Part shown: positions 36,440 to 48,582 of the stretch, in pieces
Numbering within the stretch: the first letter of the stretch is position 1
Layout: the number at the start of each line of letters is the position of its first letter
Assembly (NCBI GenBank): GCA_024220505.1
Contig: JAKZZE010000008.1
Span: 1,798,001-1,862,000, forward strand
Origin: Rhizopus arrhizus
Lineage: Eukaryota > Mucoromycota > Mucoromycetes > Mucorales > Rhizopodaceae
Length of the DNA: 64,000 nucleotides
Reading direction: 5' to 3'
The notes under the pieces: generated by a model
Database searches by the model: none
The model's input: the letters and a program-made list of their open reading frames with translations, nothing else
Told to the model about the DNA's origin: nothing
Translations under genes and position numbers: made by a program

Positions 36440-39400
36440 ACAATAAAAGTCATTACTTATCGGTAAACTTCATTTGATCACCTGAAAGATTTATTTATTC
36501 AAAATCAATCTTTGTGTAAGATATTACACTGCTTTGTTACGTACAAATAGTTGGAATGAAAATATGCTATCATTCTTAATTGTATTCTAAAGCGACTATA
36601 GTCCAATCTTTGTGTATTTAGAGTGTAATGAGCATGTTAAAACTGCTTTTCTCTTTTAAATCAAAAATAGACTGTTGGATTATCTTTCTAACTTATTTCA
36701 CTGCGAAAACTAATGAATTGTAACGGATATTAAAAAAGGTTATACTAGGATCTTTTAATATAGCAACACTTGCACGATCCTATCAGGTTAAAGCTAATGT
36801 GTGAAGCACAAAAAAAAAAACTATTCAAACTATAGATACAAAAGAAAAGATTAGAGAAAAGTCAGAATTGTATCTTTGTAAAGTTTGCAACTGTAGACTT
36901 GTAGAATAAAAGGTTTCGTATTCACAAACTGTACACTATAAATCGGCATCTCTTTCTATAAAGTTTAAAAAACATGGTAAATATGAAAACAAATTAGATC
37001 ACATTTGTTTTATATACATTACTCTCATAAATTTTACATAATAGACTGCTTTCAGATATGAATTACTAATGATAAACCTATTTATTAAGAACAGATGTAT
37101 ACAAATTCACATGGGATTGACATGGACGTACTTTGAGGGTTGTGGTTTGACGGTAATAGGAGGGAAAACGAGAAGCCAAACTGTTTAACAGCAAGCGATT
37201 GTAGCTAATATTGACAAATATAAGCCTGGATACAGGAACATGATTAAAATAATAAGTTTATTTAAATAATATCTTACAAACAATTCAAATTTTCGAATGT
37301 GTATCTTCCTAATAATAACTTATTGATAAGAAAAAGTATCAACTAAAGCAAGAAGTCTAGCTTCTATTGTTAGACATCCAATCTGACATTAGGAATATGG
37401 CTCACTTTTCATATAATCAAAGCAACACGCAGCACAGCGATATTTAAATGAGCAACTTCCGAAACAAGATGATGATATGTTACACATACAAAAGAATAAA
37501 TGAAGAGTTTTTACCATCACAACTAACCATGACGACTATGAAAGTACTTGAAGATTAGAAGGATATGCACAAAATAAGATATCGAGCCATTTAATCAGTA
37601 AGATGCAAATAACAAAGTCTAATTAGAATAACGACTTGATTCAATTTGAAAATAAAGATCAAGCTCAAAATTATACCTTTATTTTATCATCATTTGACAA
37701 GACCTGTCTTGTTGGAGTAGTATCTTTGCAAGATACAGATGCCCTCAGAATGACACATAATTACATTCAAAGTTAGTTTGGGTCTTTTATTTTCAATTCC
37801 AATCTACCACAAGACAATCATGACAGTAGTGTGTGTGTGTGTCAATGCTGAGTAAGCTAGGACGCAGACAGACCATCAGACCGACTGATCAGACAAAGAG
37901 AAACTGGATGAAATCAGAAACATTCAGTTCTGGTGGCGACAGATGACACGCGAAAACAAAAGGGACCCAAAGCAATGGGGATAAAGTCCATGAGCCAATG
38001 TTCTTGGCGAAACGGACGAAATGAAACTACCTCTGCTGGCCAATCACCACTTTCATGACATCTATTTTGATGGCGCGCCTTTCTGAAATGCACGAGTTCA
38101 AACATGTTTTTGATCCATTGTTTGAAATAAAAGAAGAGTAAAGTAGAGCCATCGATCCTAGTCATCTTCCTTTCTTTGTGAAGCCATAAGCTGGTCTTAT
38201 CCTGATTCTAGCTTTTCTCCTGTCAATTAAGTTTGACTTTGTATCCAGTGTACAATTAACGGGCCTGTGCTCTTGTGAGACATTGAGTATCTCCGGTTAT
38301 TGGGAAATAGGTTGAATGATAAAAGACAACTCAACTCGATGATTCATAACATGGGCACTTTATATATAGGCTGGATGTGTCTGACAATCAGACGAATTTC
38401 TTATCTACCTTATTTTTTATACAGTGACACAAAGTTACAATAAAAAACAACGTGCCATCTCGCCTTGTGTAAGTTTCATCCTTTCAGTCGAATTTAGAGA
38501 TGAAAGAGTTCGGAACATGCTGGAAATGAAACGAAAGAAATGGATGAGATAAAAGTACAGGACAAATTTTTGTTTCAAAACAATCAGAAATCATTTCATT
38601 AGGCTTATGTTGTTCATAGCTTGTCTATCACCAAAGCTTACATTACTTGTGGTGTTTGATTGAATTGTCATAAAGAGTACGATGATATCCACTGTTGGTT
38701 CTAATTTATACTTATTTCTGCTGAGCAGTAGATGTGTGATATGGCTTTATTATATCTTCAAAATTAGAATTTATATAAAAAAACAAGTTTGAGGCTTTCT
38801 ACAAGTAAGAATGGTTCTTGTTTGAAATGAGCGGAAAGATGCGGAGAATATTTTGCATAGTGGAGGATAAAAGGAAAACGACAATCACGCACACACAAGC
38901 CCAGTGAGATGTCTCTCTATAAGAATACACAAGGTAGGCATTGGAAGCAAATAAGCACTTGTTTATTCATTTACTGTCGTTTTCATAGTCAGGTCGTATA
39001 TTCTAATCACCCATCCGAAATATAACTGCTTTGAGTTCAAAGCAAGAAAACAAAAGAAAGCATCCATAACTCTTTTTGTCACTGAATCTAGACTTTTAAC
39101 GAAGCATTGTCAAAGACCACAATCTTGTCGTACGGATTATGTTTGCCCTCATTATTTTTTGGGTGAGATTGGATGTCGTACAAGGTTTGACGATAACAAA
39201 GACAAAGAAATAACGTTCCACGACTGCAGTCATTTCAAAATCAGTCCCACATAAAAACAGCGTGATCGACAGCTATTGACTGACATGAAAAGAAAGGAGT
39301 GATGGATGTTTAAGTTTGAGTCACGGCACAAAGCATCATCTTTAATGTTTGAGGATTCAAAGCAAATTTTCCTAAAGCACTTTTTCACTGTCTACAGTCA

Positions 39401-41075
39401 AAGATGTATCTTTTTATTGAGATTCATGATGGCTTATTTAGCGGCCGGATCATCCAAAGGATGATAGGATACCTTCACTGTTGATAACAAACGGCATTTG
39501 GTGTGATAAAAAAAAAGGCCTAAAGCACAAGCTAAAATTGAATAATGGCCTCACAGTGTTCTTTATCAAGTGCACTGATGACGATCCTTTCTTTATTAAT
39601 CAGAAAGCAAATTACAACATGAATGATCCGTTTGAAGGAAAAGAGGTTGATAGGAGAGAGACCTTGTTCGGATCAGGAAAAAAAAAAAAATTGCGATAAC
39701 TTGAGAAACAGCTTATTTTCAATTTGTTACTATTGACATTGCAAAACCCACTCCCCCGACTGGCCCTTTCCTTCTTTGATAAGAAAAGATGGACGAACAC
39801 CCGCTTTTTGATGAAACCGTATCGTTTGGTCAGAGTTGAATGGAAAGTGAGGGCTTGAGTCCCTAAACGAGCTCCCTTGTTTAAATCCCCACTACTGTTA
39901 TATTATTAGCAAGCCTGTTACAAACCTCCCCCTTTTTTTTAATTGCTTGTGCTTTTGTCAAACGACAAGTTGGGTTCCTGAACATCGACTTGTAATTTCT
40001 ATTTTAATTAATTCATGTTTCACACCAAACCTTTTCTCAATGATTTTTTTTTCTTAAATTTGCAGAAACACATTTCATTTGCAAATCGACAGGTTCATTA
40101 AAACATAATTTAGAGAATAAAAGTGGTCTTCATATCTTGTTCAAAGCGTTTCAGCCACCACAGCCACTCTATCAATGCATCTGATCCATCTCTTTTTTCT
40201 GTGTAAACACATCTCAGAATGAACATCGTCAGTTTATGAAACTGTCCTGTGATTTTCACTCACAAAGGTTGTTTCACGATGATTAATGAAATGCAAAAAC
40301 AAGCGAGAAAAAAAAAGGGCACAAGTGCACAATCATCCCCTTTTTTTTTGATCCATAAGAGTGCTTCTAGAGTTGTTTTAAAAAGTTGCCTGGAGGAAGA
40401 GCATCCATCGGTATCTTTATTAAATCATTCATAATGAAAAGGGACGAACGGCTTCCCCCTTTTTTTTTTTTATTTGCAACTCTTTTTTTCTGGAATTCGA
40501 AAACTATTTAAACGACTGTTCATTGTTTCAAAGATGAATAAAAAAATCCCGGAGTGTGAAATGCCATGCGATGGAACGGATAAACCATTCCTTTGAGAAA
40601 TATTCTATATGAACGTGTGTATGTAAATGGAAAGAGAAAGAGAGCCTCATAGGTCAAGAACATCGAGTGAATACTTTATTGTTCATAAACAAAGCTAATT
40701 GATCTCAACTATATCTTTTTGCTATCAAGTAAAAATACTCTTGTCTTTTGATACAATCTTGTACCCAATCCCATTTTCTTTAAGCTTTTTAAATAAATAA
40801 AAAAAGAAATGATAAGATTCATGTCGGTCTGTATATAGAATAGATAAAGACATGCTATCGTATTGCTTTGAAAAGAAAAGCAGCTGCTTACTAATTCGAG
40901 CTAATGTTGACTGTATTAATAACCAACATCGAACATAATAGAAAGTTGATGTCAGTTTAGACCCCAGAATTTATTTTTTTTAGTTCATTTGATATATAAA
41001 TGCAAGCCTTTTTTTTTATTTTTATTTTTATTTTTAATATTTTTTTTATCCTTGTCTAAGCACACATCCTTATCT
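36440..41075. other. 4.6-kb intergenic region
   Basis: No gene supported on either strand. AT-rich with short homopolymers and a (GT)7 microsatellite near 37829-37842. The right end is the promoter of the reductase gene and includes T-rich runs just before its start. Confidence 0.55.
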
Positions 41076-42170
41076 ATGGTATCCAACAAGCAAGTTCTTT
41101 TCACAAAGATTCCCACTGGTTTCCCCGAACCCGGAGAACACATGCAAATCAAGGAAACCACACTTGATTTAGACGCTCCTCTTCAAAAGGGTGAATTCAT
41201 TCTGAAGCAACTCGTCTTTTCTGTAGACCCTTACATGCGCGGTCGGATGAGAGACGCCTCGATCGAATCCTACACGCCTGCCTTTGGCTTGAACGAGCCC
41301 ATGACGGGTGACACGATGGGTGTTGTCATCCGCTCCAACCACCCGGATTACAAGGTCGATGATCTCGTCTATGGCCGTACGGCCCGTGGTGCATTTGAAC
41401 AATACACGCTGGTGACGGCCGAGTATGCCAAAAAGTCCTATGTGGTTCGCAATGACGCCAAACAGAACGGATTGCCCATCCGACACTATGTGGGTGTGCT
41501 CGGCATGCCTGGCATGACGGCTTACTATGGGTAAGATAAACCGGAAGGAGGGGAGAGATGACTGAGGTTTGATAGGTTACATGAGATTGGCAAGCCCAAG
41601 CGAGGTGAGACGCTTTATGTCTCTGCTGCGGCCGGCGCGGTCGGTCAACTCGTCGGTCAATTCGGCAAGGCCTTGGGTCTCTACGTCGTGGGTTCTGCAG
41701 GAAGCGACGAAAAGGTCGACTATTTGAAATCCATCGGCTTTGACGCGGCCTTCAACTACAAGCAGGGCTCGATCGATCACAACCTGGCCAAGCACTGTCC
41801 AAAGGGCATCGACATTTATTATGAAAACGTTGGCGGTGAGATGCTCGATGCCGTCCTGGCCCACGCCAACAATTACTCTCGGGTCATTGTCTGTGGCATG
41901 ATCTCCCAATACAACCGTCAAAAGCCTGAGCCTCTGTTTAATGTCATCAACGTGCTCACCAAGCGCATGACCGTTCAAGGTTTCATCATCATGGATCATC
42001 CCGATTTCGAAGAAAAGTTCCTCAAGGACGTCACGACCTTGCTGCTCGAGGGTCGTATCACCTACCGTGAGGATATCGCAAAGGGGATCGAAAAGACCCC
42101 AGAGGCCTTGTGTAATGTCTTGCGTGGTGTGAATTTTGGCAAGCAAGTGGTGGATATTGCTGAATTGTAA
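41076..42170 (+). CDS. NADP-dependent alkenal/enone reductase (MDR superfamily)
   Basis: Zinc-independent medium-chain dehydrogenase/reductase of the leukotriene-B4-dehydrogenase/alkenal double-bond reductase group, which reduces alpha,beta-unsaturated carbonyls with NADPH. Exons 41076-41530 and 41576-42170 with a 45-bp intron give 349 residues, the family length. Signatures are LKQLVFSVDPYMRGRM near the N-terminus, GVLGMPGMTAYYGL before the cofactor domain, the Rossmann motif AAAGAVGQLVGQFGKALG, the stretch YYENVGGEMLDAVL, and QGFIIMDHPDF in the C-terminal third. Codon use is distinctly more GC-rich than in its neighbours (41.1-42.2 kb), which can reflect high expression. Substrate is not determinable. 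Confidence 0.9.
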
Positions 42171-42281
42171 ATAAATTTTTTTTGAGCCATCCTTGCTCTT
42201 TTTGTTTCATAATGACGTCAATCTTATAACCACACCCTCTTTTTTGAAATCCCTCCTTTTTTTTCTATATTATTAATACAA

Positions 42282-43318
42282 ATGGCATTTCTGTAACATG
42301 CGGCTTAATTATGCTGTGTTTTGTAATGTCACTGACCATGTTTTTATAGATCCGGAATAAAGAAAAACCTGAATAGAGCAGGTACCACTGTAAAGTACAT
42401 TGAGAACACAAGAGAATATCAATATTTATTATTTTATTAGATTAAACAAAAAACAGGGGGAGCAGACAAGACGTTTGATAATGAATATGAAGAAGAACTC
42501 GAGAGATTCAAAACGTAAATTTCACCGAGAAAAAAAAACAAAAAGAATAAAAGAATTCATTTTAATCTATAGCCTTGAAAAGAAATCCAACAAGTTATCA
42601 AAGCATGCCAAGCAATACATGGATTCTACTCGAGGTAAATTACTATTATTAAAAAAAGAAATTACTCCTTACAATCTAGAACATAGCCATTATTGCCTCT
42701 CAAACAAGACTACTTCAAATCATTGAAAAAATCTATGGGGACAATGCATTTTCAAATCCAGTTTTTACAGAGTACAAAAGGCATTGGAAGCCATCGAAAG
42801 AGAATCAAAGGATAATTTGGTAAGAGAGTGAGGGTAGAGAGGGATTGCTTTACTGATGCACACACAAGGATCCTGCTTATCAAAAGACGGTCATCGAGCC
42901 CCTGGCTCGATACGTTTCTTACTTTCCAGAGATCAACGAGGCCATCAAACGTCGCAACAAGAAGCTACTGGATTATGACCAGTCACGTTCCAAGGTGCGC
43001 AAGCTCATCGACAAACCCTCTGAGGATCCATCCCGTCTACCACGTGCCGAACAAGAGGCCAACATGGCTCGAGAGCTCTATGAAAACCTAAACACAATCC
43101 TGGTGAACGATTTACCGAAACTGATTGACCTTCGTGTCCCTTACCTGGATCCTGTCTTTGAAGCGCTGGTCAAGACCGAATTGAGGTTTTCTCAAAGTGG
43201 TTATGAGTATCTGGAGGGCATGAGAGGCGCGTTGCCCGTGAGTATGGAAGGAGGCGATCGTCGTGTGGACGAAGTGTTGCAGCAGATGCGTGAATTGACC
43301 ATTTGTGGTAACTTTTAA
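42282..43318 (+). CDS. RVS161: BAR-domain protein, Rvs161/Hob3 type (apparent frameshift)
   Basis: N-BAR protein that senses and bends membranes in endocytosis and supports actin organisation. Exons 42282-42292, 42350-42389, 42441-42514, 42573-42634, 42687-42819 and 42869-43318. The 11-nt first exon gives MAFL, followed by SGIKKNLNRAGTTIKQKTG, ADKTFDNEYEEELERFKTLE, IIASQTRLLQIIEKIYGD, KTVIEPLARYVSYFPEINEA, LIDKPSEDPSRLPRAE and LRVPYLDPVFEALVKTELRF. The frame breaks once, inside the tacaaaagg stretch near 42772-42780. One extra A would restore a continuous 256-residue protein close to yeast Rvs161 length (265). There is no SH3 domain, so it is the Rvs161 and not the Rvs167 type. Confidence 0.85.
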
Positions 43319-43421
43319 TCGAGTGGCTTGATCGCAGTCACATTAGATACCTGCTAATTTTTGTGTGTTTGCTTCACTGGCAATCCAACTTTATTTTTTT
43401 TTTCTTCTTTTATAATAAAAA

Positions 43422-43929
43422 ATGCCTAAAGAATCTAAAAAGGAAAAAAAGGTCAAAAAGTCTGAAGGTGAAGTCCTTCGCTTTCAATCACCTATTGCTC
43501 ATCCCTTGGCTGATGATAAATTAACAAAGAAACTTTTCAAAACTGTCAAAAAAGGTTTACAGCAAGATAATTTTTTAAAAAAAAAAACTAAATCTCAATC
43601 ATGTATTTATAGCTAGTAAAGTAAAGCATGTTCGTCGTGGTGTTAAAGAAGTTGCCAAAGCCCTTCGTAAAGGAGAAAAGGGTCTTGTTATTATTGCTGG
43701 AGATATCTCTCCTTTAGACGTCATTTCACACATGCCTGTTCTTTGTGAAGACAGCAATGTTCCCTATATCTTTGTTCCCTCTAAAGAACAATTGGGTGAA
43801 GCCAGCTCTACCAAGCGTCCTACGTCTGTCACCATGGTTGTCTTGGGTGGTAAGAATAAGGATTCAAAGGCTGCTGAAGATTATAAAGAGTTGTATGATG
43901 AATGTTTGCTCAAGCAAAGAGTTTGGTAA
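43422..43929 (+). CDS. NHP2: H/ACA snoRNP protein Nhp2
   Basis: L7Ae-family RNA-binding protein of H/ACA small nucleolar RNPs, which guide pseudouridylation of rRNA; it acts in the nucleolus. Exons 43422-43554 and 43613-43929, with a 58-bp intron (donor GTTTAC), give 149 residues. After a Lys-rich start (MPKESKKEKKVKKSEGE) come LADDKLTKKLFKTVKKASK, the kink-turn-binding box VRRGVKEVAKALRKGEKG, LVIIAGDISPLDVISHMPV, LCEDSNVPYIFVPSKEQLG and a conserved C-terminal helix. The length is typical. It lies 103 bp after the BAR gene in the same direction. Confidence 0.95.
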
Positions 43930-44248
43930 GAGAAAAAAAAAAGCTAATGCAGTCACTGATACTGACATGTACATATATTAGGATGAACAACTTGTCTATT
44001 AATATGTTTGTAAATAAAAAATGAGTTTTTTGATGATGATTTAAAAAATAAAAAACATTAGAAACCAGACTTTGAATAAGGCATACTTTAATTTTATCAA
44101 ACAATGCTTTCAATAAACTCTATACCTTATTTCTCTTTTGATAGCATATTGCTGGATACTTTTTTTTTAAAAGTCACATCAAGTATATATAGAAAAAAAA
44201 AAAAATAAAGAATTTAAAAGTTGTTTCAAGAAAAACACTAGAGGATTC

Positions 44249-45291
44249 ATGTCAACTGAAGAAGAGTTTCAAGGTTTACATGAAAAGAGAAAATTTCTTT
44301 TTATATTAATAATCCCCTTCAGAAAAATTAAAGGCATGTTGCAAAATGTGTACCTTGTATCTAGACGAGTTGAAAGAAGAAAGAAAGGTGACCAACGACG
44401 AGTTTGATACAGCAGGATTTCAAGAGAAGATGGGTAAATGTTTGACGTTCAAGAAAGGAGAGAAATACGATAGAAGCTAATCACTCTTTAAAGTGAACCT
44501 TGGCAAGGTCTTGTCTCACGATTGCCACCAAGTTTACTTTATCTTGCAAACCACCCCGTAAAGTGAGCGATGCGATTCGCATGATTCAAGAAGTCAGCAA
44601 CACGGTCTATCGTATCGTTGGCTTCTACAACACGATCCCTGACAGGGCCGGCAAGGTCTTTAAGAATGCCTATCGGTTGGCGGTGAACGAGCTGATGTTG
44701 GGCGTGATCAATTTATGCTCGAATTTTTTAAGAAAAGAAGACCAGGTGTCCTTCATGGTCCCCACGGCCGCTGTGTGGGATGCCTGCAAGGACCTGACTG
44801 GATTGCCAAAGGACAACAGGGCGGCGGTGCAGCAGGCTTGGGTGAGCCTGATGAGTACCTTGAAAGATGCAAAGACAGAGGTCCATGAGATTGTTCGAGG
44901 TGAGGATCGATCGGAAGGATTTGATGATAACGAAGGCGAGGATGACGAAACCGAGTTGACCGAGGAGGAATTGGAGGTGGCCAAGACGTGTGCCAAACTG
45001 GTGGACATGGCGGTCTTTGTGATGCAAAAAATCGAGCGTAGATGCCTGGCTGAAGGGGATCAGGTGCCTGTGGCGTGGCTGGATGATGTCTATCGGTCTG
45101 CACAGATCCTGGTGGATGAGACAGATGTCTTGGTCTCACAAATTTATGATGAAGATGCGGCCTACATGAAGGAACAGGTCAAGTTGTACATTGGCTATTC
45201 AAAGGATGTAGTGAACATTGCCAAGCATCAAGCAAAAGGAGAACATGCCGATTGGTTTGTGATGTGTGAAAATAAATATGATTCCATGTAA
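44249..45291 (+). CDS. CCNDBP1/GCIP-like protein (apparent frameshift)
   Basis: Homologue of cyclin-D1-binding protein 1 (GCIP/DIP1), an all-helical protein of poorly known role in fungi. Exons 44249-44273, 44323-44433 and 44494-45291. The first two exons read [18 protein letters not shown] and on to TAGFQEKM. Exon 3 begins NLGKVLSHD in one frame and continues [19 protein letters not shown] in another. The switch is at the TT at 44522-44523; one T fewer restores a continuous 310-residue protein. Conserved parts are the [11 protein letters not shown] stretch, [18 protein letters not shown], an acidic loop ([19 protein letters not shown]) and helices near the C-terminus ([17 protein letters not shown]). 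Codon use in exon 3 is GC-richer than the flanks. Confidence 0.75.
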
Positions 45292-47517
45292 AAAAAATAA
45301 AAGAATAGAGTAAATTATAGAAAGTTGTTTTTTTTTATATATATTTTGGTGAATACAAACAAGATTTTGAAAGCATCGTTTTCTGTTTGATTTTTTTACC
45401 CAAAAATGATTGAAATAGTATTCCAACATGTTTTTTTTGCTGAATTGATTATTTAAATAGCTAGTCAATTTCATATTCTTTAATAAGGATGACAATTCAT
45501 TAGGTACATGTTAGATTTAAGCTTATCCATACCGACAGAAAAAAAGAAGGATCCAGTCTGATAACTTGCTCTGGATTCTTTTTAGATTTCATGTACTCTT
45601 TTAAAAAATAACCTAAAGGACTTGATCGTGTGCAATCATAAATCCAAAAGAGCAGCAAGACGATGTGTGTGTGATAACAAGACTGAAAGATTTCACTTTC
45701 CAAATCTAGCATCAATCATGTCTTTTACTAAACACTCTTTTTTTTATCTTCTTCATTCTACCTTACTCCTATTTCAGCAGACCAAGCACTGTGAGACTAT
45801 GTTGAGATCGACTGGATCTGTCTTTGATACCAAACGACACATTTCCAAAACTGAGTCTATGTTCAATAGGCTAAAAGAGCAAAGAGATCCTTTTACTATC
45901 CACACAGTAACCACTTTGAGGAGCAGTGACAAGTCTCATCCATGGTGTTGTGGGACATCCTAATACATCCTCCCTTTTTCAAACAGTCGTGTATCAAGAG
46001 AACATGAGCGCAGTGGTCAGAAACGTTTACTTTCACCCCTTTCTTTGTTCAACACCCGTCATCTTTTGAGTCAGTGGAACTGAATGATAGGAAACAATCT
46101 AGAAAAGGATTAAAACTCAATGATAGTCATTTTATGATTATCAAAGCAAGGCTTTATCAATAAAGTAACACAAGATGTCTTTCATAAAATCAGATGGACT
46201 GTCTCAGAAAGGTGGTCTCTTGCTCATGTTCTTTAGAGCGTCTATTTGCTGTGAACTTTTTTAAACAGGCAGATTTTATGTTCTGAAAGGAAGAATCTGT
46301 TCAAATTATTTCTAAAATGAATCTCTCGTTTTGGTCGTTGTTTATCTGTCAATAAACAGAAAGAGCAGTGAATGATGACAAATAAAATGTAAACCCTATA
46401 AAATCCGATGTATGCTTTCTACTGTTTTTCATAAAGTTTTTTTTTATAAAGTCGGTTAGAATAAGAATGTAAAGAAATGCTGCCCACTGAATTTTCTTGT
46501 CAGTGAAGAATCTTTTTTGATTGTAAAAGGCAAGAGGACAGATCAGAAATGATTTTTATTTCTTGAATACAATAAACAGTCGCTCACTGAAGCACAGTTG
46601 TCTAGACTGGATGACAAGAAGATGAAATTTTACTATGCTTACGATGATTGTATCCAGCTCTATACCTCTCAGAGTTAATTTTGTTCCAAACTAGAGTTCC
46701 TCTATCCACATGTCAGTGCATGATTATCTTTTCCAAAAAAAAAAAACAATTCAACCCGTTTTTCTCGCGCTTCATTAACACGATTAGATTTGAATGGAAT
46801 GTGAAAGAAAATAGGAAGAGAATCCGTTTTCACCGAATTCCAAATTCTGATCATTTTCTATTTAAAGAAAGACATCCAGGGTTCATAATCCGAACCGTTG
46901 AGCCCTACATTATCTTTAGCGTATGTCATTATTGCTCAGCATACACATGCATCTAAAATAGAATGGATGACATGCCATTGGTTAATTTACAAAAATAGAA
47001 ACCTCTCTCCCTTTTCCTCTCTCTCTCCCCATACAATCGACTGTGACAAAAAGAATAGGTTTTGATTTGATTTGTAATAAAACAAGCAACTTTAGATTTG
47101 TTTAGAAGCCACACTTGATTTCATCTTGTAGATCAATATATTCATTGGCTTGGGTTTCAAACAGCATTTTCCGAATTCGCACATCGAAAATAAGAGTCAT
47201 AGCGTTTTCCGTAACTATCCTAAATGATAACTCATTTTACTATGCAGCCGATATGCTTTTCTTTTTTTGTTTTTTTTTGGGTGGCCATTTTTTTGATAAG
47301 CATTTCTTTGTTTAGATTGATTTCATGCTTTATTTATCTTTTTTTTCTTTTTGTTACACCTTTTGATTGGATGAGGGGGATAAATGACAGTGAAATTTCC
47401 AGAGAAAACAAAAAAGTGTAGAAACCGGGTGTAAATTCCGATTCTTCCCTGAAATTAAAAAACATATATAAATCAAGTCTATCCACTCCATCATTCCCCT
47501 TCATCAATTTATTCACA
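45292..47517. other. 2.2-kb intergenic region with AOX promoter
   Basis: No gene supported. Short plus-strand frames (for example 45622-45963 and 46648-46956) show no family motif. The right 250 bp hold T-runs and a TATA-like tatataaat about 55 bp before the oxidase ATG, consistent with its core promoter. Confidence 0.5.
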
Positions 47518-48426
47518 ATGATTCGTACTATCGCTCAATCTTCTCTATCCAAATCCTCACTACCTCTCGCTCGTACCCTCTTTCCTTCTCTGCCCATCCT
47601 CGCCCAGCGAACCCTGACACAAAAGACCAAGTTAAACATTGACATGCCGTACGACATGTACCGTGAAGTGCTTGATTCAAAGCCTGTGCCGATGCGTGAA
47701 GAATTCGTAGCTGGCAAGATCCTGTCGACCGAAGCCCTCGAGAACATTGATTTTGGTGAAGGCAAACATCGTGTGCCGGCCAGCTTGGGTGACAAGGGAG
47801 CTTATTATACCGTCAAGTTCTTACGGCTGCTTCCAGACACTTACTTTGGTAAAAACCACTATATGCGCGCTGTCATGTTGGAAACCGTCGCTGCTGTTCC
47901 TGGTATGGTCGGTGCCATGCTGCGTCACATGAAATCCCTACGACGCATGTCTGAAGACAACGGATGGATCAGTCACTTGCTACACGAAGCAGAAAACGAA
48001 CGCATGCATCTGATGACATGGATGAAGTGTCTCAAGCCGACCGTTTGGGATCGTCTGATGGTCTTGGGTGCTCAAGGCATCTTTTTCAACGCCTACTTTC
48101 TTCTCTATCTCGTCTCTCCCAAGACAGCCCACAGGATGTGTGGTTATTTAGAAGAGGAGGCCGTCATTTCTTATACTCACTTCTTGAAAGATATCGATCA
48201 AGGCATCATCAAAAATGGACCTGCTCCCCAGGTGGCGATTGATTATTATAATCTGCATCCTCAGGCCACTATTCGTGATGTCGTCTTGGCTGTCCGTGCG
48301 GATGAAGCAGTTCACAGAGATGCCAATCATTATCTCTCGGATCGTATAGCGGCTCAAGATGAAAACTTACTTTCTGATTTGGATATTCCTAAAGCCTCTC
48401 ATCATCCACATCCATCCACAGCATAA
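47518..48426 (+). CDS. AOX1: Mitochondrial alternative oxidase
   Basis: Di-iron ubiquinol oxidase of the inner mitochondrial membrane that bypasses complexes III and IV. Single exon, 302 residues. The N-terminal 30-35 residues are Ser/Arg/Leu-rich without acidic residues, a typical mitochondrial targeting peptide. Iron-binding motifs are all present: [34 protein letters not shown] and [13 protein letters not shown] hydrophobic segment in the middle ([13 protein letters not shown]) is part of the membrane-facing region. It is one of the few intronless genes here. The C-terminal tail is His/Pro-rich. Confidence 0.97.
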   Translation: MIRTIAQSSLSKSSLPLARTLFPSLPILAQRTLTQKTKLNIDMPYDMYREVLDSKPVPMREEFVAGKILSTEALENIDFGEGKHRVPASLGDKGAYYTVKFLRLLPDTYFGKNHYMRAVMLETVAAVPGMVGAMLRHMKSLRRMSEDNGWISHLLHEAENERMHLMTWMKCLKPTVWDRLMVLGAQGIFFNAYFLLYLVSPKTAHRMCGYLEEEAVISYTHFLKDIDQGIIKNGPAPQVAIDYYNLHPQATIRDVVLAVRADEAVHRDANHYLSDRIAAQDENLLSDLDIPKASHHPHPSTA

Positions 48427-48582
48427 ACTATTTTTATTTATTTCAAGTCTGATTTTTAAATTATTATAATAAAAAAAAAATACTCTTTTTTATACACACA
48501 CACACATCCCTCGCGTGTTGACCCTCTTTTTTTTTTTCTTTTTTTTTTTCCGCAAAAGTTTTTTTTTTTATTTGTACAATTA

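Noticed and set aside
37829..37842. (GT)7 microsatellite
   Set aside because: Short and ordinary; mentioned in the intergenic entry only.
41577..42146. Long antisense frame across the reductase gene (189 codons)
   Set aside because: Shadow of a GC-biased coding exon; the sense strand has a complete reductase with all motifs.
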